DNA from: Taxillus chinensis
Lineage: Eukaryota; Streptophyta; Magnoliopsida; Santalales; Loranthaceae
Length of the DNA: 64,000 nucleotides
Assembly: GCA_023512835.1 (NCBI GenBank)
Contig: CM042088.1
Span: forward strand, 9,540,078-9,604,077
Direction: 5' to 3'
Each line of letters opens with the position of its first letter. Position 1 is the first letter of the stretch. Positions 10,550 to 21,960 of this stretch are shown in pieces. The position numbers were made by a program, and so were the translations under genes. The notes beneath the pieces were generated by a model. It searched no databases and had not been told where the DNA came from. It saw only the letters and a list, made by a program, of their open reading frames with translations.

Positions 10550-11960
10550 CTATGGCTGATCACCTTCCCAGGGGCGAATGCACCCGCGCCCCTACCCATA
10601 ATAGATGACTTCCCTGATGAGAAGGTGTTTTGAAAGGGCTACCCTTCCTGGTTTGTCGTATTATAGAAAACTACTTGGTCATCGGATTTATACCTAAGGT
10701 GTTTGACTATCACCAAAGGAAAGGTTTATTTCTAATGCTCGTAGATATATTTGGGATGATCCCATTCTTTACCAATTGTGCAATCGATCAAATTGTTAGA
10801 CTCGTGTCCCCACCTGGGCGAGACACGATATAAAGGCATCACCGCGGCATGCTTCGATTATGGGGGCCACTTTGAGTTCAAAGAACGGTGGCCAAGATCA
10901 GGCAATGTGGGTTTTATTGGCCCATTACTTGTTAGGGACACCTACACTTACATTAAGTACTTGTGATGCGTATGCCAAAGGGTAGGTGGTTTATCCGTAA
11001 AGAATGAGACGCTCTGACTAGTATTCTTCCGGTGTTGAAATTTTTGACGACGGGGCTCAGATTTTATGGGGCCATTCCCCTATTTTTGATGGTATATTAC
11101 TCATACATTTTGTTGGCTGTAGATTATGTGTCCAAATGGTAAAGCAATACCAACAAAAGTCAATGACGCGTAGGGTGGTGACTAAATTCCTCTCAAGGAA
11201 TATCTTTAGTCAGCTTGGGGACACCAAGGGCTATCACTAGTGATGAGGGGAGTCACTTTTGCAACAAGTTGTTTGATTAGTTATCGATGGAAGCATGGGG
11301 TGAACTTTACAGAGGTCCTTAGCTTACCACCCATAAGCTAATGGACAAAGCCGAGGTGTCCAACAGAGAAATCAAGACCATTTTAGAGAAAATCATGGAG
11401 TGGAATATGAAAGATCGGGTCTCAAAGGTCACGAAGACTTGTGGGGCTTATAGGACTGCCTACAAAACCCCTTTGGGATGTCACCTCCTACAAAATACTT
11501 TAGGGAAGGCATGTCACTGCCGTTGGAACTATAACACAATGCTCTACGGGCCTTGAGGAAGCTTAACTTTGATCCGTATGAGACTAAGGAATCGAGGTCG
11601 ACCCAACTCATGGAGTTGGATTAGGTTCTCAACGGAGGCCTATGAAAGTGCTAAACTCACAAAAAAGAACCAAGAAATGGCATGATAGGTACTTAAACAA
11701 TGAACCTTTAAACCGGGATAGAAAGTACTTTTATTTAACACTAGTTGAGGTTATTTTAAAATTAAGGTCTAAATGGATAAGACCTTTTGTTATACCGTAC
11801 AGAAGCCATATGGGAGTTTTGAGCTCCAAGCTAAAGTTAAAAAGAAATTTTGGGTAAATGGAAATAGATTAAAACCATATTATGATCTAGCTCGGAGGAT
11901 GTTGTTGATGCCCTCGCTTTTGCACCTTCATGATCACATCTTGCGCCTAGCTGCACTTTA
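10550..11960 (+). pseudogene. B1 pol: RNase H end and integrase
   Basis: The start resembles the ADHLSR tail of RNase H followed by PIIDDFPDE, an Athila linker. The integrase zinc region is damaged (YGGHFEFKE, then CQRVGG). The core retains fragments around 11090-11300 (a VDYVSKW-like stretch; SDEGSHFCN with the second Asp) and AEVSNREIKTILEKI (11354 onward) with the Glu. The C-terminal end includes KKKFWVNGNRLKPYYDL (about 11840-11890), a hallmark of Athila integrases. Many frameshifts and stops mean it is not functional. Confidence 0.8.
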
Positions 11961-12772
11961 AATAAAGCGCTTGTTTGGGAGGCAACTCAAGGGTTTTGTT
12001 TTTGTTTTTTTTTTATTTCATATGTGTTTGTGAGCCGACCTTGGTGTAGGAAATCTTGTTTTGTCTTTACTTATTGGCTTGCAGAAGAGCAAATTAATGG
12101 GCCTGGACTTCTGGATTTTATTTTTAAGGCCCAAGCCCTAGAACAATGACCAAACTCACCATAAGTGTGAAGTTGAACAGACATATGCCTTGCAAGAAGA
12201 GGAGTTGATCTTCAATGCAAAACAAACTCACCATAAAATTTTGGGCCAATTTGGGCTCGTACGTGCTAATGCATGTGATATGTCCATGGCGTGCACATTA
12301 TTTTGCTCGTATTCTCGTATAAGGTATATATTTATATGAGGAGTAATAATGTCTTCGTGACTCAACATCCTAGGCCGGCATTTAGAGGGCACAAATGATA
12401 AAATACCATATTTCTTCCTCAATGACACTTCAACAATATCACACGCGTAAGGGACAATTGATTTATGTACATGATTTAGGTCCCACCACAAAACTTTGGG
12501 ATGATTTAAACCCGTACGCGACAATGGTCATATCACGTGCAAGGGGTATTTTTGTCCATCTAGCCTGGAATTTTTTAGGACACGGTATGATGAGATTTGG
12601 AGCACATGTTCTTCTCGCATGCAATATGATTTGAGGATGGGAGCTAGGTCAAACAAGGAAAAAATGATTTTCGATATGCATTTGGGGAAAACCAGTCTTT
12701 ATTAGTCATACTTTGATTTCTCCTTTCTTCTCCTGTAATTCTTCAAGCCAAACCTCACCCCTTCATAGCAAG
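11961..12772 (+). other. B1 spacer between pol and env-position gene
   Basis: No open frame of note. It has a T-rich run (12000-12020) and a loosely repeated segment (12235-12300 and about 12490-12550) containing CGTACGTG, ATGTGATATG and CACGTG motifs. By comparison with B2 it probably held the leader or promoter of the downstream gene. Confidence 0.5.
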
Positions 12773-14960
12773 ATGGTGCAAACAAGGAGGTCAGTGCAGG
12801 AAAAGGTCCAATCATCAAGTCTTCAAGCAAAGGTGGGATGGGGAGATGTTCTTTGTGGCATCCCTTGGATTCGAGAGCTTTGGAGGAATCGAACTTGACG
12901 GTCAAGTGAGCTGGCCCTCAAGATTCAAAATCTCGGCTTAATAAGGTTAGTTTTGCGCCTTATTGTGCCATCTATTACACCGCATTGCAAGAGTTCTATC
13001 ATTCCATTTATTTATTCCATTTATGAAATCCCCAGTAGGTAATATCAGGAGTTTATATCCGTATCACACCTAAGATTATTAGGAAATGCTAATCTCCTCG
13101 CACTAACTAATCATTTCCTCATTCGAACTTAAGGGAGTATGGCACGCATTTAATTATGCCAATCGGCTTTGAGAGGAGGAGTGTAATACGAAAAATGGCT
13201 TCGAGGGTAAGTTTAGATGTCTCGCACACCCAGGAGGGAAGTGTTTGTCGGCCAAGCAGCCTCGTTGAATGGATGGTGTGCCTAAGACACATCTAGGATT
13301 CATGCACAACATTGACCATATGTTGAATGTGATTGGGCCATCGCCATTTTCACATGGTGGGTAGATTTGACAAAACGGGTCTATGGCAGTAATGCTCGTA
13401 GTTTTTCGTAGCCAACATGCCCGGATTTTGCCTATTTGGACAGCAATCCCTTCCCCTCTCGAGATTTTGAGAGTAAGTCTGCAGTCCCGCAGAGCTTTGG
13501 GGTGAGTCCTAGAGGAACCGGGAGCCCCCAGTTTCCGTACTCATAGCCATCTATGCACAAGGTGTTCATAGACAGGCCCACCCGATTTTGGTAAAGGACA
13601 CCTCCACCCCAATGGTCCGAAAGGAAGCAAACCTTATTCGGGCTCACTACAATGTATATGACAATGTTCACAATGAAGATATTTTTAAATTCTTTCAGGT
13701 ATAAGTGACTAGGTGGTAGTGAGGTGGAAGTTATTAATCAAGATTTACCAATAGACACTTCAATAGTGCCCGCTTGGAAGAGTTAATGGCACTCATCCCT
13801 CAAGACTAGCGTGCTACCTCTAGACCTAAAGCAGTGGCATGGGAAGCTCCAAGAGGCTCTCGTCGCTGCCTCCACCGGCACATGGAGACAAGAAAATCAA
13901 GAGCTCGAAAAGGATCAAGCTAAGACAAACCAAGAGGTGGAGGAGTCAAGAAAGATATCAAGAAAATCAAAGGCCTTGGGGAAAATTTGGAGAACCTTAG
14001 CGTAAAAGAAAAAGTCCCAAGTTCTCCAATAGTGGAGATATCTGACGAGGACTCCTCTAGCCTAGGAGGACTTGCCTGCACCCCTATGAGGGCTCACCAT
14101 GCCCAAACAGTGCCACCCACCCGTAACTTGAGGGAATGTACTCCCAAACGAGCCCTATGTCGACCTCGCCATTCCGTGGATACTGCCTTGATACCCTATT
14201 TCATGGGGGGATGGACATCCCACCGAGCCCTCTTCAAGACTTCCTTGGGGAGCCTCGTTCATTTGAGAATTAATCCTAACCATATCCCCCGAGGAGGCTC
14301 AAGAGAAGTTCCAGCGCTGTCATAACCCTTCCTTCGCTTGTGGTGCCCGCTTTGTAAGTGGACATGGACGTCTTCATATCCGACCCTCCCGGCTAATCTC
14401 GTGTAATGAATTTTTATATACGATGATGTGGATTTGTTTTATAGACCATCCGTTTACAAGTGGAGTCGAGCCTCAAAATTATCCTCACGCCTAGTACAAA
14501 TCCATTATGCTGTGGAATTATTAAGTACCCTTTGTCCGGAAAAGTGTTTTGTGCCGCCGCATGAATAGTGCGAACAAATGCCACCGATTTCGGTACATCA
14601 TCAGGTATGAGGTATTAATCCCTCGTTCATATTGATCACCATTTTGTTTTAGTACATTTGGATTTCAGAGTCAGGCATGCAAGGCCTGATGATCCAAGCC
14701 GTGGCCATGGGTTTAGAAGAAGGAAGCGATACTTGTTCATGGCCTCATGAAAAAGACTCAAAGACACACAAGAAAGAGGTTGCTAAAGGACAAATTACCT
14801 CTTATTCACCTCACTAAAATTAAATTCTCAACAACCTAACGGTGACCGTCAACTGTGATTTCGTTTGTTATTATTTGCGGCGTCCCTAGAGAGAGATAAT
14901 GGCCGGCAAGACGCGGTGGGACTTCAAAACTTTGAAGCTCGTTAAGGAGAATGCACAAGG
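12773..14960 (+). pseudogene. B1 env-position gene: N-terminal plant-retroelement domain plus Ulp1-like domain (decayed)
   Basis: The ATG at 12773 gives MVQTRRSVQ, like MVHTRRARQ in B2. Matches to B2 follow across shifting frames: a MGDVL-like start, LGLIRLV, and near 13290-13340 FMHNIDHMLNV against FMFCIDRQLHI. A charged, Glu/Lys-rich coiled-coil segment lies at 13870-13990. The peptidase region is recognisable: DHHFVLVHLDF (about 14634) with an Asp exactly 17 residues after the His (DDPS, about 14690), and QQP then CDFVCYYL (14829-14870). Many indels; not translatable. It is the third copy of this gene type in the window. Confidence 0.62.
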
Positions 14961-16460
14961 TTATCTACTATTATAGCTTACCCGCCGATTGTCGGATCTT
15001 CCTAATCTCTCGGTTCCCTATTCTATGCCATCAGGACAATGATACTTTAAGTGTGGTGGGGGGTGCTTTACGCCACTTGTTTGTCCATTATGGTGTGATT
15101 GCATGTTTTATTTTTGGTTTTTGTTTTGTGCTTTGTTTGTTAGGGTCATTTTTTTTATTTTGTGTGATTGCTTGAGCTTGATTGCGTGATTTGCATGTGG
15201 AGAGGCATGGATACTAGGTATGCAATTTCAGCTTACATTTAAAATTTTTACTTCACCTTCGTATCATGTCATGGATTAGGTGTTAAGGTAGTTAAGGTGT
15301 GTTATGATTTTGTTTAATGATGTCTTTACTTGAATGATATCACCATGTTTTTGAGCTAGAATTTGAATATTAAATGGGACAACATGCTAGGATAACATTT
15401 AGTGTCCTTTTGAGTCGAGAAAAGCCTCTTTCTATCCTTTGAGTGCCATTATTGGGTTAGTTGTTTATAGTTTGCTACTCCTCTAGCATTCAACATTAGT
15501 TATTTAATGGTAGGAGCAGCATGTGATGATTATCACTTATTTGTGCTAACTGTTTGTGTTGGTGTTAATGATGGTAAGCTTTAAGGTCACCTAGACCTTC
15601 CTAGCTTTTTTTTCTTTTATTGTGCAATAAAAGGCAAATAAGTCTTATATTTTATGTGGTCATGGGATTGAGATACATTTTTTCTCTCCATGCACAACAA
15701 GAAAAGGCAAAACTACAACAAAGTTGAGCATGTGAAAAATAAAAGAGTGAATAATCCATCACGTGGAGAGCATTAAATGCAACCTTGTAAGGTTATTATT
15801 TAAAAGAAGGAAAAAGCCAAAAATAATATAAAACAAAAAGAGAAAAAATATTCTTAGAATAAAGCCATAATGGCTTGATGTTTACGTATGTGCTTGTGCT
15901 TGTTTCTTGTGCCCACAATGACTGAATTTTTATTTTTATTTTGTGCGTGAGTTTCCAAATAAAATGACAGAGGGTGTGTTTTCTTTGATGAGCACAGAGG
16001 GGAACTCTCATGTTTGCTTGGCAAGTACTTAATTAATAACTAGTGGGAGAATCTAGTGAGGAGCTTTGCCAACCCTTTATCTTCTGTTGGGGATGTCAGT
16101 ATTTGAGCCAGTGAGAGAGAAATGAGAATTTATATTTGGAGTGATTTAGCTTTATCCTTGGTGAGAACTTTAAGTGGAAACTAGGTGCCGTGTTATCATG
16201 GAATGCTTGTTGAAATCTGAATTTTCAATGATGAGATTGCATGGTTGTTGGACTTAGGGTATGGACATGAATGAGCTAAATTATAATTCATTCGTTAATG
16301 GAACGTCCACTTCATCATGATAGAGTTGCATGCTTAGGAAACCATGATCCTCCTCGATTTTTATTTTTATTTCAGTGTGATTGTGTGTTTATTTTATTTT
16401 TGCATGTTTGGATGTTTTTCTTGCTTCTGAGGACAAGCAATGGTTTAAGTGTGGTGTGTT
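14961..16460 (+). other. B1 3' UTR with polypurine-like end
   Basis: AT-rich and non-coding. It aligns in order with 28990-30261 of B2: a GCATG..TATGCAA segment, GATATCACCATG, the AATAATCCATCA block, and GAGGACAAGCAA just before the LTR. Short poly-A and T-rich runs occur. I see no gene. Confidence 0.7.
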
Positions 16461-16567
16461 TGATAATGTGCATTTAGCGCTCGTTATTCTTGTATATATT
16501 TAGGTAGTAAAGAGCATTTTTTCAGCCTCAACTGCACCATAATGCATAAGTATTTATTTTAACCGTA
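16461..16567 (+). repeat. B1 3' LTR, first 107 bp
   Basis: It starts TGATAATGTGCATT, matching the B2 LTR start TGATAACGTGCATT, and follows the same purine/GT-rich tract. It stops where the R2 LTR begins at 16568, so R2 inserted here. Confidence 0.75.
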
Positions 16568-16651
16568 TGACCCGTACCTTGAGTTAGTCCGCTTTGCCTC
16601 CCGAGTAGAGTTTTTCTAGATTTTGACCTAGTAAATGGACTCCAATGAATT

Positions 16652-17060
16652 CACGTGCAAAAGGAAAGATGCTGAATGGTGTCCTCTATCTACCACGGTT
16701 TTCAGCCAAATGGACATGTACGTGAGGCACGTGATACGGGTCCAATTCACGGCAAGTGTGGTTGTCTTCTAAATGATGCAAGGAGGCTAGTGGGTGAAGT
16801 TCGAGAGCATTTGGAGTGCATATGGAGTTGCACGTGAATTGGGGAATTCACGTGCAAATTGGCGTGCAGTATATTTTTGCATGGTTCCCTTGGTTTTGAC
16901 ATTCTAAGGAACTTTCTCCAAAGGACCATGTTGAAATTCGAGTATTTTGGCCTATACGGGTGCGGAAAGGTGTTAACCTGTGTGATCAAAACTACGCGTT
17001 TTGATGCTCGGATTCACTTAATCAAAACTACGTCGTTTTGATGTTGTGTTGTCTATATAA
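16652..17060 (+). promoter_or_regulatory. R2 5' LTR promoter: G-boxes, palindromes, TATA
   Basis: CACGTG occurs at 16652, 16728, 16831 and 16849; the last two form an inverted pair. Near-perfect palindromes with arms ATCAAAAC/GTTTTGAT lie at 16985-17005 and 17021-17042, directly upstream of TATATAA (17054-17060). The downstream LTR copy keeps the same order (24213-24288). CACGTG is the core of plant G-box/ABRE sites bound by bZIP and bHLH factors. Confidence 0.6.
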
Positions 17061-17661
17061 GGAGGAGAAGCCCTCTGCTTTAGGTTTAGGGTTCACTTCA
17101 ATCCCGCACAGCTCGTCGTAGAGAGAGAGAGCTAGAGAGAGAGAAGGAAGGGGAGTTGGCGTTGTCACGCGTGAGCATCTCGCGTGGGGAGGAGGACGCC
17201 GCGCAGCCACGGAGCAAGGAAGATCCGTTTTAAGGTAGGGATTTCGCTCTTCCTAAATCCTCCTCCGTCCCTAGGGTCCCAGGGCGTAATAGAGTTATAT
17301 CCGTTATATTATTTATATGTAAATTCATATGTGTGACCTCCTATACGAATGTTGGCCTTCAATGGCGATTTTGGTGTTTCCGTGTTTGTGTGATGCATGA
17401 AAAGTGTTTGATAAAATGCCCTCGTATGACATGCCCGCTACATGTTTGATGAAATGCTCCGTGTGAACTTAGCCGTGTATATGCCCATTAAGTGTTTGGT
17501 AATATGTCCCGTGATCGGACTTGTGGTTTAGTGTATGTATGTATGGCCGGATGTTTGCTCTATGGCCCGAATGGTTGGATTTGTGCGCAGGAACGGGTGC
17601 ACACCAAGTGTTTGGTCAGATGCTTGAGTGACCATGTGTGTTGTGTGCTGATCGTGGTATC

Positions 17662-17792
17662 CGGCCCGAAGAGGCGGTTAAATCACTTTGCTCGAAGAGG
17701 CGGTTAAATCACTTGGCCCAAGAGGCGGCTAAATCACTTGGCCCGAAGAGGCGGTTAAATAACTTGGCCCGAAGAGGCGGTTAAATCACTTG
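17662..17792 (+). repeat. Tandem repeat in the transcribed part of R2 LTR
   Basis: Five copies of a roughly 26-27 bp unit with core CGAAGAGGCGGTTAAATCAC. The downstream LTR holds four copies (24890-24995). It lies between the TATA box and the poly(A) signal, so it would be in the R region of the RNA. Confidence 0.9.
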
Positions 17793-18308
17793 TGGTTAAA
17801 GTGTTAGCCCGTGTGGCAGCGGAAGATTGTAAATTGTCGATGTGGTTGTTATTATGTTCGTTGAAATTATCGTATCACGACATCGCACTTGTACACATGG
17901 CATGTAGATGCTGGGAACATGGACGGGCTGGGAGACATGATCCCTACCGAGCCGTGGGTTGCTCACCCTCCTACCGTGTTTGTTTGTTTTCCAGTGGACT
18001 TGCAGTGCGTTAGTGGATACACCAAGGTGGAAGACCCTCTCCACTTTATTGTTCATTTCAAGAATGTACTTTTATGATTTATGTAACCCCGGGGAGGGGA
18101 ATGTACTAAGGGATTGAACCGTAATCGTGACTTCGTTGTTTTGTGAACTCGATGTTTCTGGAATTAAATAAAGATGTGGCTTATTTGATTTATTGTAATT
18201 GTTAGACTTGCTTGTGTGGCATCCAAGAATCCAACCCCATCGCCCTCCGTGTGGGTGAACGGGAGTCACGCACGGCTTCCTCGGGCCGGAAATCCGGGGC
18301 GGACAATA

Positions 18309-18320
18309 TGGTATCGAAGC
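18309..18320 (+). promoter_or_regulatory. R2 primer-binding site
   Basis: TGGTATCGAAGC differs slightly from TGGTATCAGAGC, the complement of the initiator-Met tRNA 3' end, and lies 3 bp after the LTR. Confidence 0.65.
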
Positions 18321-18717
18321 ATGGTCTAGTCGGCCTAGGGTAAGTGGGCGGACTTGGTTATCCTGAGTCCTTGAGGAGCCCGGAGGGACATGCCTCGATC
18401 AACATGGTCCTCTTTGAGCCTCCAAGGTGTACTTAGGTAGTCCTACCTTTGTGATAGGATTTGCATGCACTGGCATTAGGGCACTAGTTGCATTTGTCGT
18501 GAATGTATGCTAAACCGTGGATAAGATCACATGATTAAGTGAAATGTGCAACTCGATTTGTTTGGCAATGTGTACCGGATCGTGGAACCGTGAAATGTGA
18601 TCGACGCAATGTATGTGTGTAATGTCAGTGTTAGTGAAATTGATAATGGGGCAGAGGTAGTGACGCGATAGATTATAAAAATTTGTTTTGACGTTGTGCT
18701 TCTTACTGGTAGTAAGA

Positions 18718-20100
18718 ATGCCGCCGAGAAGAGTGACACGTGCGTCCGGGCAAAGTGGGTCGATGAGTCATCTCGCCCATGAGGGTCCGGGTGCGGGGCC
18801 ATCCGTTGGGGGGTATGCGCGCATACGGCACACTGCCTACAAGAAGGCATCCCGGCCGGAGGTACGAGAGCCACGGGAGGGACCGGCAGACGTCCGGGGA
18901 GGAGGTGCGCTCGGTGAGATGGCAAAGACAGACAGGTGGTGCCACCACCACCACCACCAGAGGAGGGCTGCCTCGTGAGCGTGAGAGTTCGCCGGTGGTG
19001 TACGACCCGGGCAGGATGACGTGGTGACACGGTTCCGAAAGGAACAACCTCCGCGATTTAAGGGGGAGAAGATCCTCGTGGTAGTCGAGCAGTGGTCGAG
19101 GCAGATCGAGCATGTGTTCTCCTTTCTCCCCGCCCCGGGAGGAGGATAAGGTGCGACGGCAATTCGGCAAGCCGGAGGGGGACGCTTGGAGTGGTGGACG
19201 CAGTGTTATGGGAGCCGCGTGCAACCCATGTTTTGGGAGGAGTTCTTGCAACTCTTCCATGATGAGTTCTTCCCGGAATCGCTGAGATGGCGAAGAGGGA
19301 AGAATTTGGCAGCTTGGAGCAGGATCCAAGACGGTATCCGAGTATGAGCGGGAGTTCCTGGAGATTGAGTAGGTTTGCTCCCGAGATCGTGGAAAAGGAG
19401 GACCCGAAGGCCCACAAGTTCACTCGGGTCTTAGGCCAGCCCTTAGGGAGAGGGTGGCCATTCTACGCTCGAGGACCTAGGGCCGAGGCCGTGGAGACGG
19501 CCCGTATAGCCGAGAGAGAGCCGGAAGGTGGGAGGCAGAGCCCATCGTGGGCGCCAGGGTCAGAGTGGGCCTGATCGAGATGCAGTGGTCCAAGAGGCTC
19601 AAGACGGGAGGAGAGGGATAGATCTTTTCGCACCTGGGTCGGACATCCGTGTGAACCCCGGGAGGTTCACCTTTGGCGGCGGAAGACCTGGTGGTCCATC
19701 CTGGGAGTCTACCGAGTAGATGCCACCGCCGGGAGAGCAGGTCACTTCAAAGGGGAGTGCCCCACGAAGGACCGGCGATGCAACAACCGTGGACGAGAGG
19801 GACATTTGCGCCGGTCTGGCAGGAGTGGCAACAGGGGAACAGTGGGGCGCGGCATCCGCCAAGAGGAGTGATGCTAGCTTCCGTGCACCACCCGAGAGAC
19901 CACCACAATGGCAAAGCCACCAGGCAGATCTAGTCGCACCCGACCCTGTGGGAGGCCCGAGCGGCAAGAGCATCGAGGCCGGAGGCAACCTTAGCGGGAA
20001 GCGTCCAGGGGAGTGAGCCGACAAGTGGCACGGGCCAAGGGAAGGGTGTTTGCGCCGGAGGCGACATACCAGAGGAGGGCCGAGCTACCGCCCCCACCAG
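18718..20100 (+). pseudogene. R2 gag
   Basis: Start MPPRRVTRAS at 18718. Matrix/capsid-like segments follow across frames: EQPPRFKGEK and RQIEHVFSFLP (about 19045-19130), then YEREFLEIE (about 19340). The nucleocapsid has remnants of two zinc knuckles near 19720-19810: GRAGHFKGEC, then CNN-R-GREGH, each missing a Cys or split by an indel. At least six frameshifts. The CAC run encoding consecutive His near 18945 is a trinucleotide repeat, not a metal site. Confidence 0.75.
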
Positions 20101-20149
20101 CCGAGGGTGGGAGCAGACCATCGGTGGTTGGGAGGTACCCTCTGATCTC

Positions 20150-21960
20150 CCGTACATTAGCTTCTCGTTCTTTCGATACGGGGCATCATGTTCGTTTGTT
20201 GCCGAGCTGTAAGACGGCTCCGGGTTAGCTCGTGTGAGGCCGCGAGGCCCCTAGTTGTGGAGTTCCGGGGAGGCATGATCGAGGTACGGCGAGTGTGTCG
20301 TGGTCGTGTGTTAACCATAGCGAGGTGGAGCCGAGTTTTGACTTGCATGTGACGCCTTTGAGAACGTTTGACCCGATCTTGGCATGGATTGGCTTATGGC
20401 TTTCCAGGCCAAGATAGATTGTTATCGGCGGCGTGTGACCTCGTGGACACCCGCAGGACCTCTGCACCCCGCAGGGGGGTGGGATTGTGAGGCGAGTCGG
20501 GCCGGGCCGTAGCTGGACTGTTGGGTGCCATTACCCACAAGTTGCCAGCCCCGACCTTGGCCGAGGAGGGTAAGGTGGAAAGGAGGGTGTGGCCCACTGC
20601 TGAGGACCAATCTGTGGATGTTTTTCCCGAGAGCCCGAGGAGTTTGCCACCCAAGAGGAGCGGAGTTCACCATTGAGTCGGGTGCCGTGGACGGGTCCGA
20701 TTTCCCAAGTAACGGATCGTATGGGACCAGCCGAGCCGAGGGAGCCGCAGAGGCAAATCGAGGAGTTGGGGGACCAAGGGTATATCGTACCAAGTACCTC
20801 ACCTGGGGTGCCCCGTGCTCTTTGCTAAGAAGGCCGATGGCACGCTCGTCTCGCATCGACTACAGTGAAGCCAATTCAAAGCGATCGTGAAGAACAAGCA
20901 CCCGCTGCCCCTGACAGATGACCCGTTTGACCAATTGAGTGGGGCCTAGTGGTTTTCCAAAATAGATTTACGGTCGGGGTATCACTACTCAGTGGTTGTG
21001 GAGGAGGACATCCCTAAGACGGCTTTTCGGTGGGTACGGGCATTATGAGTGGGTAAGTGATGCCTTCGGGCTCACTAATGCGCCAAAGAACTGTTCATGC
21101 ATTTGATGAACCAAGTCTTTGCCCCATACTTAGACTCGTCGTGGTGGTGTTTATCGACGATATCTTGGTGTATTCCAAGACCGAGAGGGAACATGTGGAG
21201 CACTTGGGCAACAGTGTCGCAAACCTTGAGGGACCAAAGCACTGCTTGCTAAGTTTAGCAAGTGTGAGTTTTGGTCACAGGAGGTTCACTTTCTTGGCCA
21301 TGTGGTGTCACTCGAGGGAGTTAGGAGTGGACCCACCAAGATCGAGGCCGCGGCATCGTGGGCGAGGCCAACCAACGTTTTTGAGATCCGTAGTTTTCTT
21401 GGTTTGGCGGGGTACTATCGTCGTTTTTGTAGAGGGGTTCTCCTGCTTCGGGGCTCCTATGACGGCGTTGACCAGGAAAGGAGTGAAATTTTGAGTGGAC
21501 GGACAAGTGCCGCAGAAGCGTTTGGAGACTCTCAAAACCCGTTTGACCACTCGCACCCGCGTCGAGGTTGCCTGGGGAGGATATTCCATATGAGGTGTAC
21601 CGTGGATGCGCCCAGGGTTGGCCTGGGGGCGTGCTTATGCAGAGCACAAGTGTGGTAGCCTATGGGTCAAGGCTTCGAAGCCCCACGAGCAGAATTATCC
21701 TACTCATGACCTTGAGTTAGCGGTCGTTATCTTCGCCCAAGAGTTGGCAGCACTACCTCTTGGGGGAAAAGTTTGTGGTGTTCTCGTATCACAAGAGCCT
21801 TCAAGACATCTTTACTCGTATGACTTGAATTTGAGGCAAAGGAGATGGGTGGAGATTTGCGACCTTTGATTTTACTCTTGCCTATACCCCGGGCAAGGGT
21901 AATGTTGTGGTCGATGCATCGAGCAAAAAAGGGAAAGCCGAGGTGGCCGGGAGAGAGTGG
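20150..21960 (+). pseudogene. R2 protease, reverse transcriptase and RNase H
   Basis: The aspartic protease keeps FDTG at 20172-20183 and a DLGMDWL motif near 20375-20395. RT starts near 20760 (ELGDQGYIVPS). Its catalytic box is VFIDDILVYSK (21148-21180), the chromovirus form of the DD motif. The thumb/connection motif [12 protein letters not shown] is at about 21390-21430. RNase H includes PHEQNYPTHDLELA at about 21680-21720. Frameshifts break every domain, and no single frame covers more than about 140 codons. Confidence 0.8.

Larger units (their letters stand above)
10550..16567 (+). mobile_element. B1: Athila-type gypsy element, heavily decayed, 5' part missing
   Basis: Order: RNase H tail, integrase, 0.8-kb spacer, env-position gene with Ulp1-like domain, 1.5-kb 3' UTR and an LTR start. 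This is the Athila layout. It is broken on the left by R1 and inside its LTR by R2 at 16567. It is clearly older than B2, since nearly every domain is split by indels. Confidence 0.75.
16568..18305 (+). repeat. R2 5' LTR (about 1.74 kb)
   Basis: It starts TGACCCGTACC and aligns over its length with 23790-25429 (TGAAGGACCCGTACC...). It contains four CACGTG motifs, two palindromes, TATATAA at 17054, a five-unit tandem repeat and AATAAA at 18167. The end at about 18305 is set by ...GGGGCGGACA before the PBS. Confidence 0.85.

Noticed and set aside
18940..18965. Run of His codons resembling a metal-binding motif
   Set aside because: It is a CAC trinucleotide run read after a frameshift in decayed gag; the flanking frame matches no family.
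18527..20656. Long minus-strand frames across 18.5-20.7 kb
   Set aside because: They are GC-rich shadows of the + strand R2 gag; the + strand shows gag, protease and RT motifs in order.
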